Under the pieces are notes generated by a model. It ran no database searches and was not told the origin of the DNA. It worked only from the letters and a program-made list of their open reading frames with translations. This document shows positions 1 through 12,146 of a stretch of DNA of 64,000 nt, one piece after another; within the stretch, counting starts at the first letter, position 1; every line of letters starts with the position of its first letter. This DNA comes from Trichopria drosophilae. Its lineage: Eukaryota; Arthropoda; Insecta; Hymenoptera; Diapriidae. The DNA is taken from the NCBI GenBank assembly GCA_030407085.1, contig CM059587.1, forward strand, positions 40,093,001-40,157,000, given 5' to 3'. The translations under genes were made by a program, and so were the position numbers.

Positions 1-404
1 TCATATGTTCGTAGAAGCGAAGATTTCTTGCGTATGCACAGTACAATCCCGTATATTTTACTCATTCCTGAACTTTCATATGCATTCGCATAAGCACTGA
101 AGTGAGATCTCAAAGTATTGCATTTGCCGTTTAGATATTCTTCCGCGATATTATAGACGCAAGACTTGATGCTACAGTTTTTTTTTCTCGAGACTTACTT
201 TTTCTGCAGAATATAAAAGATGCAAGGACGAAATATTTTTCCATGTCTGATATAGAACTTAAAAAATTATACAAAAATTAATTTTTTCCTTTCATGTTAT
301 TAATAGAATGTTTATTATCAAATAAAACTGAAAAAACTCTTTTTTTCCAATAAACTAATTTTTATGCAAACTTTAAAACTTTTTTTTTACTATAGATTTA
401 TTTA
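1..404. other. AT-rich stretch, nothing recognised
   Basis: Low-complexity AT-rich DNA with T-runs. No frame, repeat or signal could be supported. Confidence 0.5.
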
Positions 405-960
405 CAAGAGTTTTTGGAGTCGCTATGAATTCGACGTTAGATTTACAATATTCAAACCAAATAAAAAAATAGTGTTAAACATACTTCCAGATGAACAGAG
501 TGTATTAGTTGAGGGTTTTCGGAGTTGCTGATTACAAATACGACATTAATTTTGTAAAACTCAAGATGGCGAAATCAATTTACCTTACAAAAATTGTATA
601 AATACCTGAATTTGAAAAAATGGTGGTTGCTGCTAATACGATTTTAATTTTGCCAAATTCATATCACACTTGCGAACATTAACCCCAAATTCATAATCAT
701 TGTTCCTTAAAACCCTCGAATAACAAATCTTTATAAAATATAATTAATTGTTAAATGTTTGTCCCGTGTATTTGAACCACCGATTTAGTAAAACTAATGT
801 CTGATTCATAATCAGAGACCTCGGAAACCCCCAAGTAAACAAAACGAATCCGATGAATTTTGACAAATTCCACCACCATAATGAATTTTTTAAAACCGAC
901 TTCAAATTCATAATCGACCACGCCAAAACGTCAGTATAATAATTTTTGTAAGATACTAGG
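405..960. repeat. 122-bp-family repeat copies in two orientations
   Basis: The segment from about 405 to 610 carries plus-strand copies of the dispersed family (phrases such as GGTTTTCGGAGTTGCTGATT and CAAGATGGC). From about 625 to 960 it carries minus-strand copies (CTCGGAAACCCCCAAGTA and ATTCATAATC). The same phrases recur near 27.7, 31.1, 42.3, 48.3, 53.1 and 63.9 kb. The short minus-strand frame at 744-926 lies wholly inside this repeat and is not a gene. Confidence 0.7.
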
Positions 961-1770
961 TACCTACAATATATTCAATTATTTCAACAATTGTATTTAC
1001 CATACTGGTTCGTTATTTGGAATTGGTATTATGCTTATTATATCCGTCATTTCCAAATTAGGTGCAATCGAACAAAAAGAAAAACATAAATACTGATTTT
1101 TACAAACTTCTTTTAGTTTTTGAAAATATTGCCGCCATTTGGAATCAGTCATTTTGAATTCCGAAAATCTCATACCGGATTCGTATTTACCAATCTATAT
1201 CCAAAATACAATCGGAAATAAGTCCAGTGTCTGAGTTGTGAATCTCGAATACTCTGCTAATATATTTTTTTTTTAAATTAAACTTGATTTTTTTTTAGTG
1301 TTTAAATATATACAGATAGTCTTGGGTCGGCTCCAACATGCGTATAACTCACAAGTTTGTCGGAAACGGTTAACGTATTTTAACTCATTCTTTAAAAAGA
1401 AATTACGTATAACTAGAATTAGACTGCAGTATATTTCCTTTTCTGATCAAATCGCTTTAGTAGGACCTAGTTCTCAAGACAAATGAATTCTCTTATCAGA
1501 ACCAACTTTTCGCTTGTAGATGCTATGTAATATAGTCCATATTAATATCAAAATTAAACGGAACAAAGCGGTATAACATTTTGAAAAAATTATTTTCTAT
1601 TTTAGAAATAATGGCCCATCAAGAATTTCCCTATTACTTCGGTCATACATATCGACAATTGCATTTTTGTATGTATTTGCATTGTTTGTTGTAGATAAAA
1701 AAATTATTTTTACAGTATCAAATTACTAATCCAATAAAAAAAAAATTTAAATAGAATTTTTGGGTTCTGA
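961..1770. other. AT-rich spacer with one 122-family fragment
   Basis: Positions about 1130-1220 hold a worn piece of the 122-bp family (CATTTTGAATTCCG next to a GGATTCGTA phrase). The remainder is AT-rich DNA with poly-T and poly-A runs and no supported gene; the 62-codon frame at 1298 has no recognisable content. Confidence 0.4.
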
Positions 1771-2660
1771 AAACAATGGCACTCGTACTCCCTAACCCAT
1801 AATATTTTTAAGAAAAGTGAGGTTATATCTTCAGCCCTTTGACTCTCAGTAGTCTGCATATGCCTTGCATTCGCGGCCTTCCGCCGTTCACTCGGTTTTC
1901 TGGTTCCTAACAGATTTTAAAACTATAAAGACATTTTTAGCTTTAGTTAGCTGAACTTTAACCGTTCAGCGGCGATTGAACCGACGTATAAAATATGGTC
2001 AATAGGAATTCGCCCCCGGAAAACATTGATTATATATAAATGTGTATGCAAATATATTAGAAGATATAGTTGCTCATATATACTGCCCAAATATTTTTAT
2101 TTTTGTTCGATCAATACAAAAACACACTGGATATTTTTGTTAACTCTTTTGAGCACATTTTTAAAAATAATGCAAGTTCTGAAATATATTTTACGCTATT
2201 ATAGTACATGTAAAAGATTTCGAATTTTTGCAATGGCCCTTTGCCCTTTCTTAATTTTATAACTTGGATATTGATTTCGTCAAGAGAGCCGAGAAATAGC
2301 GAGAGAGATCGAGAAAGACCGAAAGCTGATCTGTCCATTCTGTATGATCGGCTTCTTTCGACTCGATTCGGCAAATTTCGGCAATGTAAAATATACATGC
2401 GTATAGCCTGTGATGGACCGAAAAAAAATTGAATGACAAACTTGAAAATCGGTCAAAGATGTCTCAAAAGAAATTCGATTTCTCGGCCTAGGGCGAAATG
2501 TTCGACCGCGAATTATCGAGTTCTACGACAATCGGATCAAAAAATACATTATTGGTCACGAGCGAAATATTGATCTCCAACGAGTCTGATTGTTACTCTC
2601 ACTTCGTTCGGGCGACAAACTTCACAATCGTCGAAGATCGATAATTCCACCCTTGGCACA
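1771..2660. other. Mixed unique DNA with a short GATCGA purine array
   Basis: This stretch is less AT-biased than its surroundings. It includes GC-richer segments near 1860-1990 and 2480-2650 with many CpG steps. At about 2283-2330 there is a short GAGA/GATCGAGAAA purine-rich run like the larger array at 27.3 kb. Overlapping small frames on both strands across 2026-2439 are shadows with no recognisable protein. Confidence 0.35.
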
Positions 2661-3180
2661 TAATGTTCTATTATTTGACGATTAAAAATACACTGTGAGA
2701 AATAACTTTTGAACACTTCTAACAAATATTGCGAAATTAATATGAACTATAAAGCAACAATAAATGTTGTATTGCAGAGGCCGGGCAACTAAAATTGTAG
2801 ATATTAGTGCAACATTTTCTCACCATTTTATAGAAACTATTATAAATTTAAATCGGGTTTAATATTTTCTTATTCTAAAACTAAATATATTTTATGCGCG
2901 TTTTTTCATTTTATTGTGGTCGAATAATTTTTCAAATTATGAGTTTTCAAAAATTCTTTGATTATAATCAGAAGTTTTGAAAGTATTAACTAAACATTTT
3001 TTAACAATATTAAAACAAACGATTTTCCATTTTTCATACAAAAAAAAATATAAAATATTTTTTAATTATTGAAGAATTAAAAATAATACATTAAATCTAA
3101 TTTAAATGTTTTATAGAAAAATGTCACATTTTATAACATATCTAAATATTGTAAACATTTGAAGATATTCCGTATAATAG
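2661..3180. other. AT-rich stretch, nothing recognised
   Basis: Low-complexity AT-rich DNA with no supported feature. Confidence 0.4.
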
Positions 3181-3640
3181 TTCTATTTTCCAAGAATCGC
3201 CTAGTTATCCCCGTTAGAGGAACCTTCATTAGTTTCATATTAGCAAATCTTTATTCGAATTATAAAGATTTAATATATCGATTACTATTTGCGTCAGTCA
3301 AATTGTATTATGGACCTAAAATGTAGGGTGCGCTCCGTTTACAAGAACACGCATATCGATTTAAATTCACGGAAAGCTGTTTCGAATGGTTTTCGAATTT
3401 AGATAATCCGTTGCCCTAAGTATGGTGAAGATAACTAAAATGCCCTAAAGCATATTGACGAAACGGCGAGAAAAATTTCGTCCGACGCGAAGCGACATCT
3501 GCCCATCGTACGCATATAATTCGTTCCTTTTGTGTACTTATTTGACAATGGAATAACGGCGAGGGAATGGCCGTTTCACTTTACTTAAATTAGTGCAGCT
3601 TACACTGATCATTACCAGTCCCCATGAAATAAGAAGTTAT
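3181..3640. other. Complex unique DNA, candidate conserved non-coding block
   Basis: The block has near-balanced base use, many CpG dinucleotides and no internal repetition, unlike its flanks, for example around 3320-3590. No open frame crosses it. This texture is typical of regulatory DNA, but that is inference from composition only. Confidence 0.3.
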
Positions 3641-5820
3641 TAGGATATGATAGAAATATAATACTTTGGAATGCTATTTCATAACCTCAAAACATACAAA
3701 AGAATTGACGAGTATTGATCAAACGCAGATTGAATAGTTAAGAATGGCTTGAATCTTTCGAAAAATATACAGACGAATTTGAAATTGCAAGTATTTTTAT
3801 GAATTCCTGTGAATGCACGTTCATTTAAACAGGAACTTATTCAATACTTGGATTTAAAACGAAATTATTGACACACTCACAATTTTTGTTATAAATTAGA
3901 TTAACATGAACCAAACAAAGGAAAGTAATTTTTTATTTATTTACTATATTTTGTCAAGAAAAATAATTTTTTGAATGTCCGCCATATATTTTATCGATTT
4001 CCATATAAAAAAACCATGAATGTATTGAGTACTAATTACTTATCTTTATGACTTATGTGAAATTTAGAATTATAGAAAACTTCTTCTAGGGTGTTAAAAA
4101 AATCTTGTTTTTATTTTACTTTTGAGGCAATTCTTGAAAAGTATAAAAAATTAGTGAACACGTATTTTTTTTATTTTAATTGATATTAAATAGACACACC
4201 AGACACTTGAAGTTTACATTCAAAATGATAAACTAAATTTTTCTTTACGTTATTCGTGATATTTTTTCAATCGACATTCTTGCTTTAAATTCCGCCCAAT
4301 CAAAAAAAGGTTTGAAAATAATTTTGAACATTGAAACATTGAAATATTGAAATTTAAACAAAATGACAACTAGACCATAAGATTTAATTGATAATTTATT
4401 CGTACCTTCAATTTTCGAAATGCATTAAAAATATCTTTACTGCAGAATGAATTTTGAATTCTTTCAGATTACACGATTAAAATCATTTCTTTTTCTTTTT
4501 CTTTTTTAATAATAACAATAATTGTTTTGTTAATATTAGTTTATCGCTATATTTCTCTATTGTAACCATGATTTTAGAAATAGTCTCTTCCCACTAACAA
4601 CTGTCAATTGATTTTTTCAATTTTATAGTTGCAAGAAGAAATCGGAATTCAAAATTCAATATTTTTATTCATTTTACATAAATTATAGACTAACATAAGT
4701 AATAACAATAAATAAATCGTTCAGCAGTAATTTTTCATTTTCTGTAATTTACTACAAGGGCAATTTATGTAGAAAACGTAAAAAAATATGGCCGGCATTG
4801 AGACAAACTTATACCATTTTGCCTGTCAAAATATAGCACACAAAAAGGATTATTTTCTTTATTTTTTTTTTATTTATTAACTTGTGAAACCCCGAGGCAG
4901 GTTTATTAAGTACAATACAAATAATACATATAAATAATTTTTTTATTTTCTTTGTTTGATTCACGTTAATTTTATCTAATTTAAAAAATTTAATTCAACG
5001 TTAAATAATTAGATTCAACATATATTATTTTAATTACAGAATCTGAAGGAATTGATAAGTAAGTATAATATGTAATGTTTTATTCATTCAACGAATTATC
5101 CGAATACACAAAGGACGACAGTTAACGAGTTTTTGATATTTTATTGGTTGCTATTAGAACATCATACGTAATTTTTGTTCTTGGCATATGAAACAAGGTT
5201 TTTGTCGCATAAGGTTAATAAAACAAAACGTCGGACGAATTTTAAGCAATAATCTCGATGAGTGAACTATCACAAAAAAAAAACGAAAAATGTTCAATTT
5301 TTCATTAAAAATTTAAGCGACTTGTGGGCCGGGTTATTGTTGTTTAAAAAACACAAAAACTAGTACATTTTTGTGTAATATTCCACAAGAATGGATGGAA
5401 AGTATAAATAACGAATTTTTATTAATCACCCTAATAATATGTTTGAACAAAATGTAATTCTAAAGGGGTAAAAATCGAACGTTTGGACCCGTAGTTAATT
5501 TCCAATTTAACGATGTAAATATTGATTATATGAGAAAAATTACAGTCGTTTGAAATAACTAATCTACTCCTAATTAGATTACAATGTAGTACTCCATGAG
5601 ATTATAAGTATACTCAACAAATTTCCAAAAGCTAGAAAATCTTTGTGATATTTTGTCCCGCAAGCGTAATGTAAAATTACCCAAAATGACAACTATTAAC
5701 AAGACATGTAATATTACAATATTACGATAATTATTATGAAAAATAATATAATATCCAAGTCTTATATTATTATAAAAGAAAGGTTCACAGTGTATGAATA
5801 AATCTGTTTCTATTATGACA
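3641..5820. other. Long AT-rich stretch, nothing recognised
   Basis: Two kilobases of AT-rich sequence with homopolymer runs. I found no convincing coding frame, inverted repeat or match to the other repeat families in the window. Confidence 0.4.
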
Positions 5821-5839
5821 CTGGTATTAAATAGATATC

Positions 5840-6890
5840 ACGTATATCTCTTAAAGAGATCATCCAGGGTCCATTCGAAATAATACCTCCAAAGAGACTT
5901 AGCAAAGACGTCTAATTATAATAATTTTTAAAAAATGACCAATTTAAGAAGTCTTATTTAGAATATTTTAAAATAGTAATCTTGACGATGTCTTATGTTT
6001 GAGGTCTTAAATCTATCTCTGTTTTGACCACTTTTTTTTAGCAAAGAGATACCCAGAATTATTATCTGTGTTTCTAACTGAGACACTAGGTGGCAATCGA
6101 TTCCAAAAATAAAATATCGCATGATTTTTGCGTCATATACAGACTGATGGATGATATAACTATAATGATAGAACAGAAGCTATTGCAATATTTATCAAGT
6201 GATATCACAATTTTGTATTGTTATTGTATAATTCCCATTCTATTAAATGTAGTCATCGCCTAATATACAACTCTACAAATCGTAAAAAGAAATAAAATGT
6301 ATTCATTAATATTTAAACCTCAGAAATTAAATATTTAATTTTCATAAATTTAATTTACAATTATATTATTTATTTTATCGTGTCAAAGCGTTCAAATAAT
6401 AGCATCTTTCTAAGACCTCAAATTCAGAGGTCTTGTAGAGCTCTTAAATTCGACGCATAAGTTTCCTTAAAGATCACTTTCAGAGTATTTTCTTCTAAGT
6501 ATTTAAGACAGCTTAATATAATTAAGACTGCTTAAAGAATTCTAAAATATATCTTTTTGCTGTTGGGTAATATTTAAACTTCACAATAGTAAATAATTAG
6601 TTTATATATCTTAACTGTACAAATGTCAAACAATCGGTTTCAAGAGCTCTGTCTGTTTTCAATTCGATTATTACTATCAATCAATACTTTGCCATTGATT
6701 TCTTTTTTGGCGTACATATCGTTATTTGTAATAATGTAGATGACAATTATTGTGAAAAAGAGAGAGTTATCAAAATTTCGAAATCACTTTATGATATAAA
6801 TATCGTCAAAAAAATCGTTTTTCCATTATAAACAATGTCCATAGGTCGGCGTACGAAATAAATTTAAGACCTCTTAAAGAAATCGTTTTT
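5840..6890. repeat. AAGACCTCTTAA/CTTAAG word cluster
   Basis: Short related palindromic words recur at irregular spacing. An inverted pair at 5846-5860 has 7-base arms (ATCTCTT with AAGAGAT). AAGACCTC at 6412-6419 pairs with GAGGTCTT at 6427-6434. Further versions occur near 5947, 5990-6010, 6497-6541 and 6861-6885. The block has the same architecture as the word clusters at 21, 29, 38, 41, 43, 53.8 and 59 kb, each with a different word. No clear terminal repeat was found. Confidence 0.5.
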
Positions 6891-6920
6891 CACATATCTT
6901 TCTAAAGTGACGGAGTCCCA

Positions 6921-8000
6921 GTCAATCAGGAATCTAAGGTAATCTCATTATATCCTTTACACTTCTAATTGTAAGTATAATATGTCAGATTTATGACAGC
7001 TATAGAGATATAACATGGACTTTAGTAGAAAATATTATATGGTCGGTATTAGTAAAAAACGTAAAAAATATCCAGATGAAACAATCTAAAAACGAGTTCT
7101 TAAAGGACATTCTTCCTGTTGATGACCACAAAAGGACCAAAACGTGGAAGTTATCATCAAATATTGATTTTTTTGTGGGGCAAAAGCAGTTTTTTTAATT
7201 ATATGAACATATTGTCTTCTTCATCAGTTTATAGTGAAAATATATCTTTCTCGTCACTTAGTAGTCCTAAAGTATTTATTAGACGAAGGAAATAAACAAT
7301 ACTAACTGTTGAAACATTTATGAACCATCGTTCCAATGAACAGTATTGAATTAAAACAAATGAACGCTACATAAATAAGTGAAGTGGACATTTATTTCCA
7401 CACGGATGGAAAATAAATAATTTCGGACAGTAAAGGCTCAGACATTAAAATTACAAATCAGCAACTCCGTTCGGTTTAGAATGCATTACGATAAATGTGT
7501 GCATAACCACTACGATACTAAACGAATTCGATCAATAACACAACCTTTAATATACTAAAATAGGATAGCAAGATAATATTACGGAAAGCTGATCGATATG
7601 TTGATGTCACGGAATATAGTACCGTTCATGCCTCAGGATTATCACTAAGTTAACATTTGTGGATGTTCAGAGTTTCCTTACTTATGTTCAGTTAATAGGT
7701 AATAAGAAAATTATCGGTTCTAGTAATAATATGTCAACACACGAGTAAAACCCCACACTAGGAATTCCTGATTAACAAGAATGTTGCATAAAATATGAAG
7801 CAAGAATCTCTACATTACTAAGATTTCTAATATAAGCAGTAAAAAACTATCTTAAAAAATACGGATATATTAGGAAAATATAAAAACAAATTGATTCATG
7901 AACTTTATAAACTGCGTAATTTACATCCAAGCAGTTGCTGTTAAATTGAAGTTCCCAAAACAATTTGAACTTATAAATAGCATACTACACGCGTTTAAAT
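6921..8000. other. AT-rich stretch, nothing firm
   Basis: Mostly AT-rich unique DNA. A segment near 7110-7165 superficially resembles a Penelope-type 3' tail (TTGATGACC, then GGACC, then AAAACGTGG), but the required hammerhead core is broken, so it is not called. Confidence 0.35.
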
Positions 8001-8022
8001 GAATGAATAAAGCACTTCTAAA

Positions 8023-8700
8023 ATGTGTAACAAACCTGCAATCAAAAATAGATCTAAACTTATCGCGTCGAAGCAGACCTCAAGTGAAATTAACAGCACT
8101 TTAAACTATACCAATTCGGCTTCAACCGCAGATCTAGCCCAACTTCAAAACAATTATATAATTGCAGTCTGCTCTACATCAAATCATAAAATAGTCGATA
8201 TTTTGAATAGGGTTGAAAATATGTTTGTGAATAGTCGGAGTTCTGTTATGAACTCAAAAAGTTTTTATATTTATTAAACTTAAGATAGAAAAGGAAATTT
8301 AAAAATAAGTAATTTCTGTTAAATTCAGGATCAGGAGATACATTAATTGAGAAAAATTAAAATTATTATCTGACATTAAAGAACCTGAATATTGAATATA
8401 GTCGGAAGAGATGAACGACAAATTATGAATTTATTAAAGACATACAACCTTAACAATTTAATGTATACTTTAAGTAATTAAAGACACATTCGAAATAAAT
8501 TGAGGAACATTAATTACTATTGCTCTTATAAATAAAAATGTTCACGACACATATCTACAAAAAAAGAAAATTTGATTAATATTGGATGAAATGAGATCAA
8601 ATCGCAGATCGATCTGAATTAGATACGAGTTTTAATTCTATTTCCTACTAAAGTTAGACAAGTTTACAATCGATAGAATATTTTAATTTTATGCAATATT
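8023..8700 (+). pseudogene. Possible decayed non-LTR retrotransposon ORF1/endonuclease piece
   Basis: An 84-codon frame (8023-8277) rich in Ser, Asn and Thr is followed by sequence whose broken translation contains the phrase RQIMNLLKTYNLNNLMYT near 8415-8480. That phrase resembles the segment just after the GDFN motif in apurinic-like endonucleases of jockey-type elements. Stops and frameshifts are present. The same strand carries a clearer reverse-transcriptase fragment 2 kb downstream, which fits an eroded element read left to right. The call rests on a short by-eye resemblance and may be wrong. Confidence 0.22.
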
Positions 8701-9480
8701 TATTATTTTTTATACATTTAAATGATATAAAAAATATCCTATATATCTTATTTAAAATCTTGTATACAATTTGTGCACTTTACTAAATCCACTTAATATT
8801 TTCTTAAGGTTTAGGTTAAATTAAGATTTTCTTTCAGTTATTAATTCGTTCACCTTTGGTTCCATGTAGTCTTAAAATAGAGATGTAATTTAAATCACGT
8901 TTGATTTTGATCAAATTTGAATAAACTTTTTTAATTTTGGACTGTGATAATATGACCTAAAAGAATTTTTTCCAAATTAATTAACCAATCGATAAGACAA
9001 TAAATATTTTCGCACAGGCAATAAGTGTACAAAAAAAAAGTAAAATAACGAAACTTATTAAATAATAAATTGATTTATTTTTGAAAGATGGAATTCTGCT
9101 AACACTAACAAACACATAAATAAATAGAATGTATCTATACTCTACTTTGAGACTACGAAAATTACAAATTCATTATGATTTGTTGAAATGAAAACCACTG
9201 TCTGATAGATAACTTCCTTATCAAAACAAAATTATTTTAATTTCTGAAAAAGGTCCGAGGATTTAAGGAATGAGGAAATAGTACATGTTTACGACTACTG
9301 ACAAATTAGTAGATATTTGATAATATTGGAAAAAACTAACCATGCATCTACTATTTCTTAAAAAAGAAAAACCATTCAACATTTGAATCATCCTATTGGT
9401 AGGACGATAATTTTTTTCATATCAGATCCTGTATACTGGTCAATATATTATTTATCAAAGGCAAAGGATTCTGTTTCGAA
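8701..9480. other. AT-rich stretch, nothing recognised
   Basis: AT-rich DNA lying between the two possible retrotransposon pieces. No motif could be read in any frame. Confidence 0.4.
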
Positions 9481-9520
9481 AGAGTGAAAGGTTTGACACT
9501 CGAATGGTAGGAATTCAATC

Positions 9521-9775
9521 CTAAAAAACATAATCTGTAAACTCGTGATTTTCTATTGTGCCGTCTGTGACTTCCTGTACCAAACTGCTACTTTTACGAA
9601 ATTTACGAAACCTAAATGCTGGAGGTTCTCGAAAGAAAGCTGGAAAGTGTAGCAAATAACCAATGCAATGGTACGTTAAGAAAACTGAAGTTGGCGGTTT
9701 GTAAACTTCATCCACTCGAACTCTCGCAATAAATAAAAGTCGGGTTTGCACCCGAAAGATATGACCACATTCCAC
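9521..9775 (-). other. Unrecognised 84-codon minus-strand frame, possible exon
   Basis: The frame reads towards lower coordinates and ends in a TAG next to an AT-rich flank. Its composition is protein-like, with mixed Arg, Phe, Pro and acidic residues, a hydrophobic TYHCIGYLLHFPAFF segment and a basic RFRKFRK stretch. The DNA is of higher complexity than its neighbours. An internal or terminal exon is possible: a pyrimidine-rich tract ending in GCGAG lies near the start on that strand. The family is not recognised and no partner exon was identified. A conserved non-coding block is an equal alternative. Confidence 0.22.
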
Positions 9776-9779
9776 TCAT

Positions 9780-10410
9780 AAATTGGGAAATTGCGAACAT
9801 ACAAATTTTATACGTAAACCATTTATTTGTAACCAGAAATTGACATTTATTCTTTTCGGATGCACAAAAGTGGCAACTGTTGAAATTAGGTCATTCTTAT
9901 TAAACCGCCAAATTAAGGAAATATGTTGCATGTTTCAGTTTAGAATTAGTATATGATTTTAACAATTTATTTTATTACTTTCTGTAAGAAACAGTCCTGA
10001 GTAATTATGTTCTAGCTACGCTCAAACATTAAAAATTACTAAAATTGTTAAGTGCATTTTTGGTACGTTGTCTCATGTTTTCAAAATGAATGTCTTAAAA
10101 TGACACTACTGGTCCACTTCGTGTTAAAATGTTAATGCCAATTGTCTGTACATTAAGTGTAAGTGGATGAACTGAACTTATAATATCATTCGAGGTAAAA
10201 ATGTTCACTTTCTATGCTTTCGAAAAACGAACAAATAAGCAAAACATTTTATTTTTCAGTAGAGCAGATAACCAAACAAGTTGAATTTATATTTAACAAA
10301 TCAGAAAAAAACACGCAGTTAATCAAATAAAATTGAGTTTTCTGATAAAAAATTGTAATATTGAAAAGAGTTCCAATAAGTTTACTCTTGACCTTACTTT
10401 TTATTAAAAT
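9780..10410. other. AT-rich stretch, nothing recognised
   Basis: No frame or repeat could be supported. Confidence 0.4.
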
Positions 10411-10417
10411 ATGATCT

Positions 10418-10690
10418 TTGATATTGAAGTCTTTTCAAGAGTCCAGTAGTGTTCCCCGTATTTTTCTCAAGAAGAAAGTCCTAAATTTAATAAAGCTTCT
10501 TCACGTTTTACTCAACAAATCAATAAGCTCCGGCATCTCGATCACATTTTGGAAGACAAGTCACGTAACTTCATTGTTTAACCGTTCTGTTAGTCGAATA
10601 TTCAAAACAAAATCTGTTGTGTTAGTAAAGCATCTAATGTATATTAACTACGTACAACTTCGTGCTAAATCTTGTTCAAGTCTAACATGA
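10418..10690 (+). pseudogene. Decayed non-LTR retrotransposon reverse-transcriptase fragment
   Basis: The 90-codon frame contains the ordered phrases PRIFLKK, KLLHVLLNKSISSGI and FWKTSHVTSLF. This is the arrangement of the N-terminal fingers region of jockey/R1-type reverse transcriptases (in family terms: Ile-Phe-Leu-Lys, then Leu-Phe-Asn-x-Ser-Leu-x-x-Gly, then Trp-Lys-x-x-x-Val-x-Pro-Ile-Phe-Lys). The next expected block (Asn-Tyr-Arg-Pro-Ile-Ser) is not in frame; a plus-one reading gives NIQN followed by disrupted sequence, suggesting a frameshift near 10595. The catalytic aspartate motifs were not found downstream. It is a dead, 5'- and 3'-incomplete copy that once copied its RNA into chromosomal DNA. 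Assignment to the non-LTR class is fairly firm; the clade is not. Confidence 0.65.
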
Positions 10691-10699
10691 ACTTAATGT

Positions 10700-12140
10700 G
10701 CTTTATTAAGTAGATTTCCAATGCTCCCTATACAAGGACACTTCGATCGTATATTTAATCTGGCATGGCATTTGTAAACAGATGTACGTGACAATGAATG
10801 AAGCAAATCCTCACAATGCGATTAAATTAGTTACCCTAATCTTACTAAAAATAAATGAAAGTATGAGAAAATTGTATTGTAGCAACTACGAATATTATAT
10901 ATAAAATATATTGGAATTATGTAAGTTTAAAGTATATCAAGTTTTTAAAACATTTCTTTAGTAAGTTTTTAAATTTAAAGTTATACATTTATCAAATTCA
11001 TCAAATTAATAAATTTTAACGAATATTCTCGAAGAATCCACAAGTTCCTGAATCTTACGACTTTTGAATTACCCTTAGAATGAAAATCTTTAATGTTGCG
11101 AAGATTTACTTAATATTAATACATCTACTTGTATGCTTCAAATACACTTCAAGAAATTTGAAAATGTTTTTTAATAAAAGTGTTACTCGTTGAATTCGAA
11201 TTCAGTGGATAAAAATCAAAACATCCATTAAAAAATGAATACCCAAGATCTTTAGAAATATGTCAAAGAAAATTCGAACAAAATAACAGGTTTTCATTCA
11301 TTAACAAATCGTTACACAGCTTATTTCAGTTATTTAAATAACTTCAAACTAACATTTTGCATTTAAAATAGTAGCTCACGTTGAACGAATGTGTGTGCTT
11401 ACAAATTTCAGTATCGTGCTACATTTTAAAGAATAACGTTTCATTACAATTCATCAAACACGATTAAACTCCATATTCGGACATTTTTGGCCATTTTTCA
11501 AAGAATTCTGTCTGCATGAATAAAATTGGAAATGCCAAAAAATGAGAGCTCGACGGTGACTATTTTAAAAAACAATTTTAAAAGCCTTCAAAACAGTTAT
11601 TTGCACAATAAATTATATAACCAAAGCTTTTCAAAATATGCAAATTAAAAAAAAAGTTAACATGACCTATTTTTTTCGATATAATTCGGATGTATGACAC
11701 ATCATGTACCGCGGTCGAAATGGCTAACTCTATTAAGAGTGAATTCTCACTCCAAGGACTTTATAGAGAAGCTTTTAAATATTTTTAATCTGGGTTATTT
11801 ATATATAGAAAGTTAATTCCTGGTCTCAATATAAAAAATCAAATTAATTACGTCTCTTTATCATTATTTTTGTAATATTTCAAATTACAATTTTTTTTAA
11901 TCGACTTGCCTTCTATTAAACTCCGAATTATGAATCTCCGATTTCAAAATTATAAGCTCAGACATGTAAAGTATTTGAGCGCTCACGTAGATGAAATATC
12001 TTTTATTAATTTCCGATGTGAATTTATTAACACGAGGTGAAAAGTTTCACACAAAATGAACTCAATCAAGTGCTAAACGACAATACTGCCTGAAACTGTT
12101 GAAGCTCGAATTACCAGAAACGTTTTTTTAACTGACATTT
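10700..12140. other. AT-rich stretch, nothing recognised
   Basis: No coding or repeat signal could be supported, and no continuation of the upstream reverse-transcriptase relic could be read. Confidence 0.4.
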
Positions 12141-12146
12141 CTCAGC

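Noticed and set aside
7110..7165. Possible Penelope tail or hammerhead
   Set aside because: The core CTGANGA is split by extra bases, helix II does not close, and no PLE coding trace precedes it.
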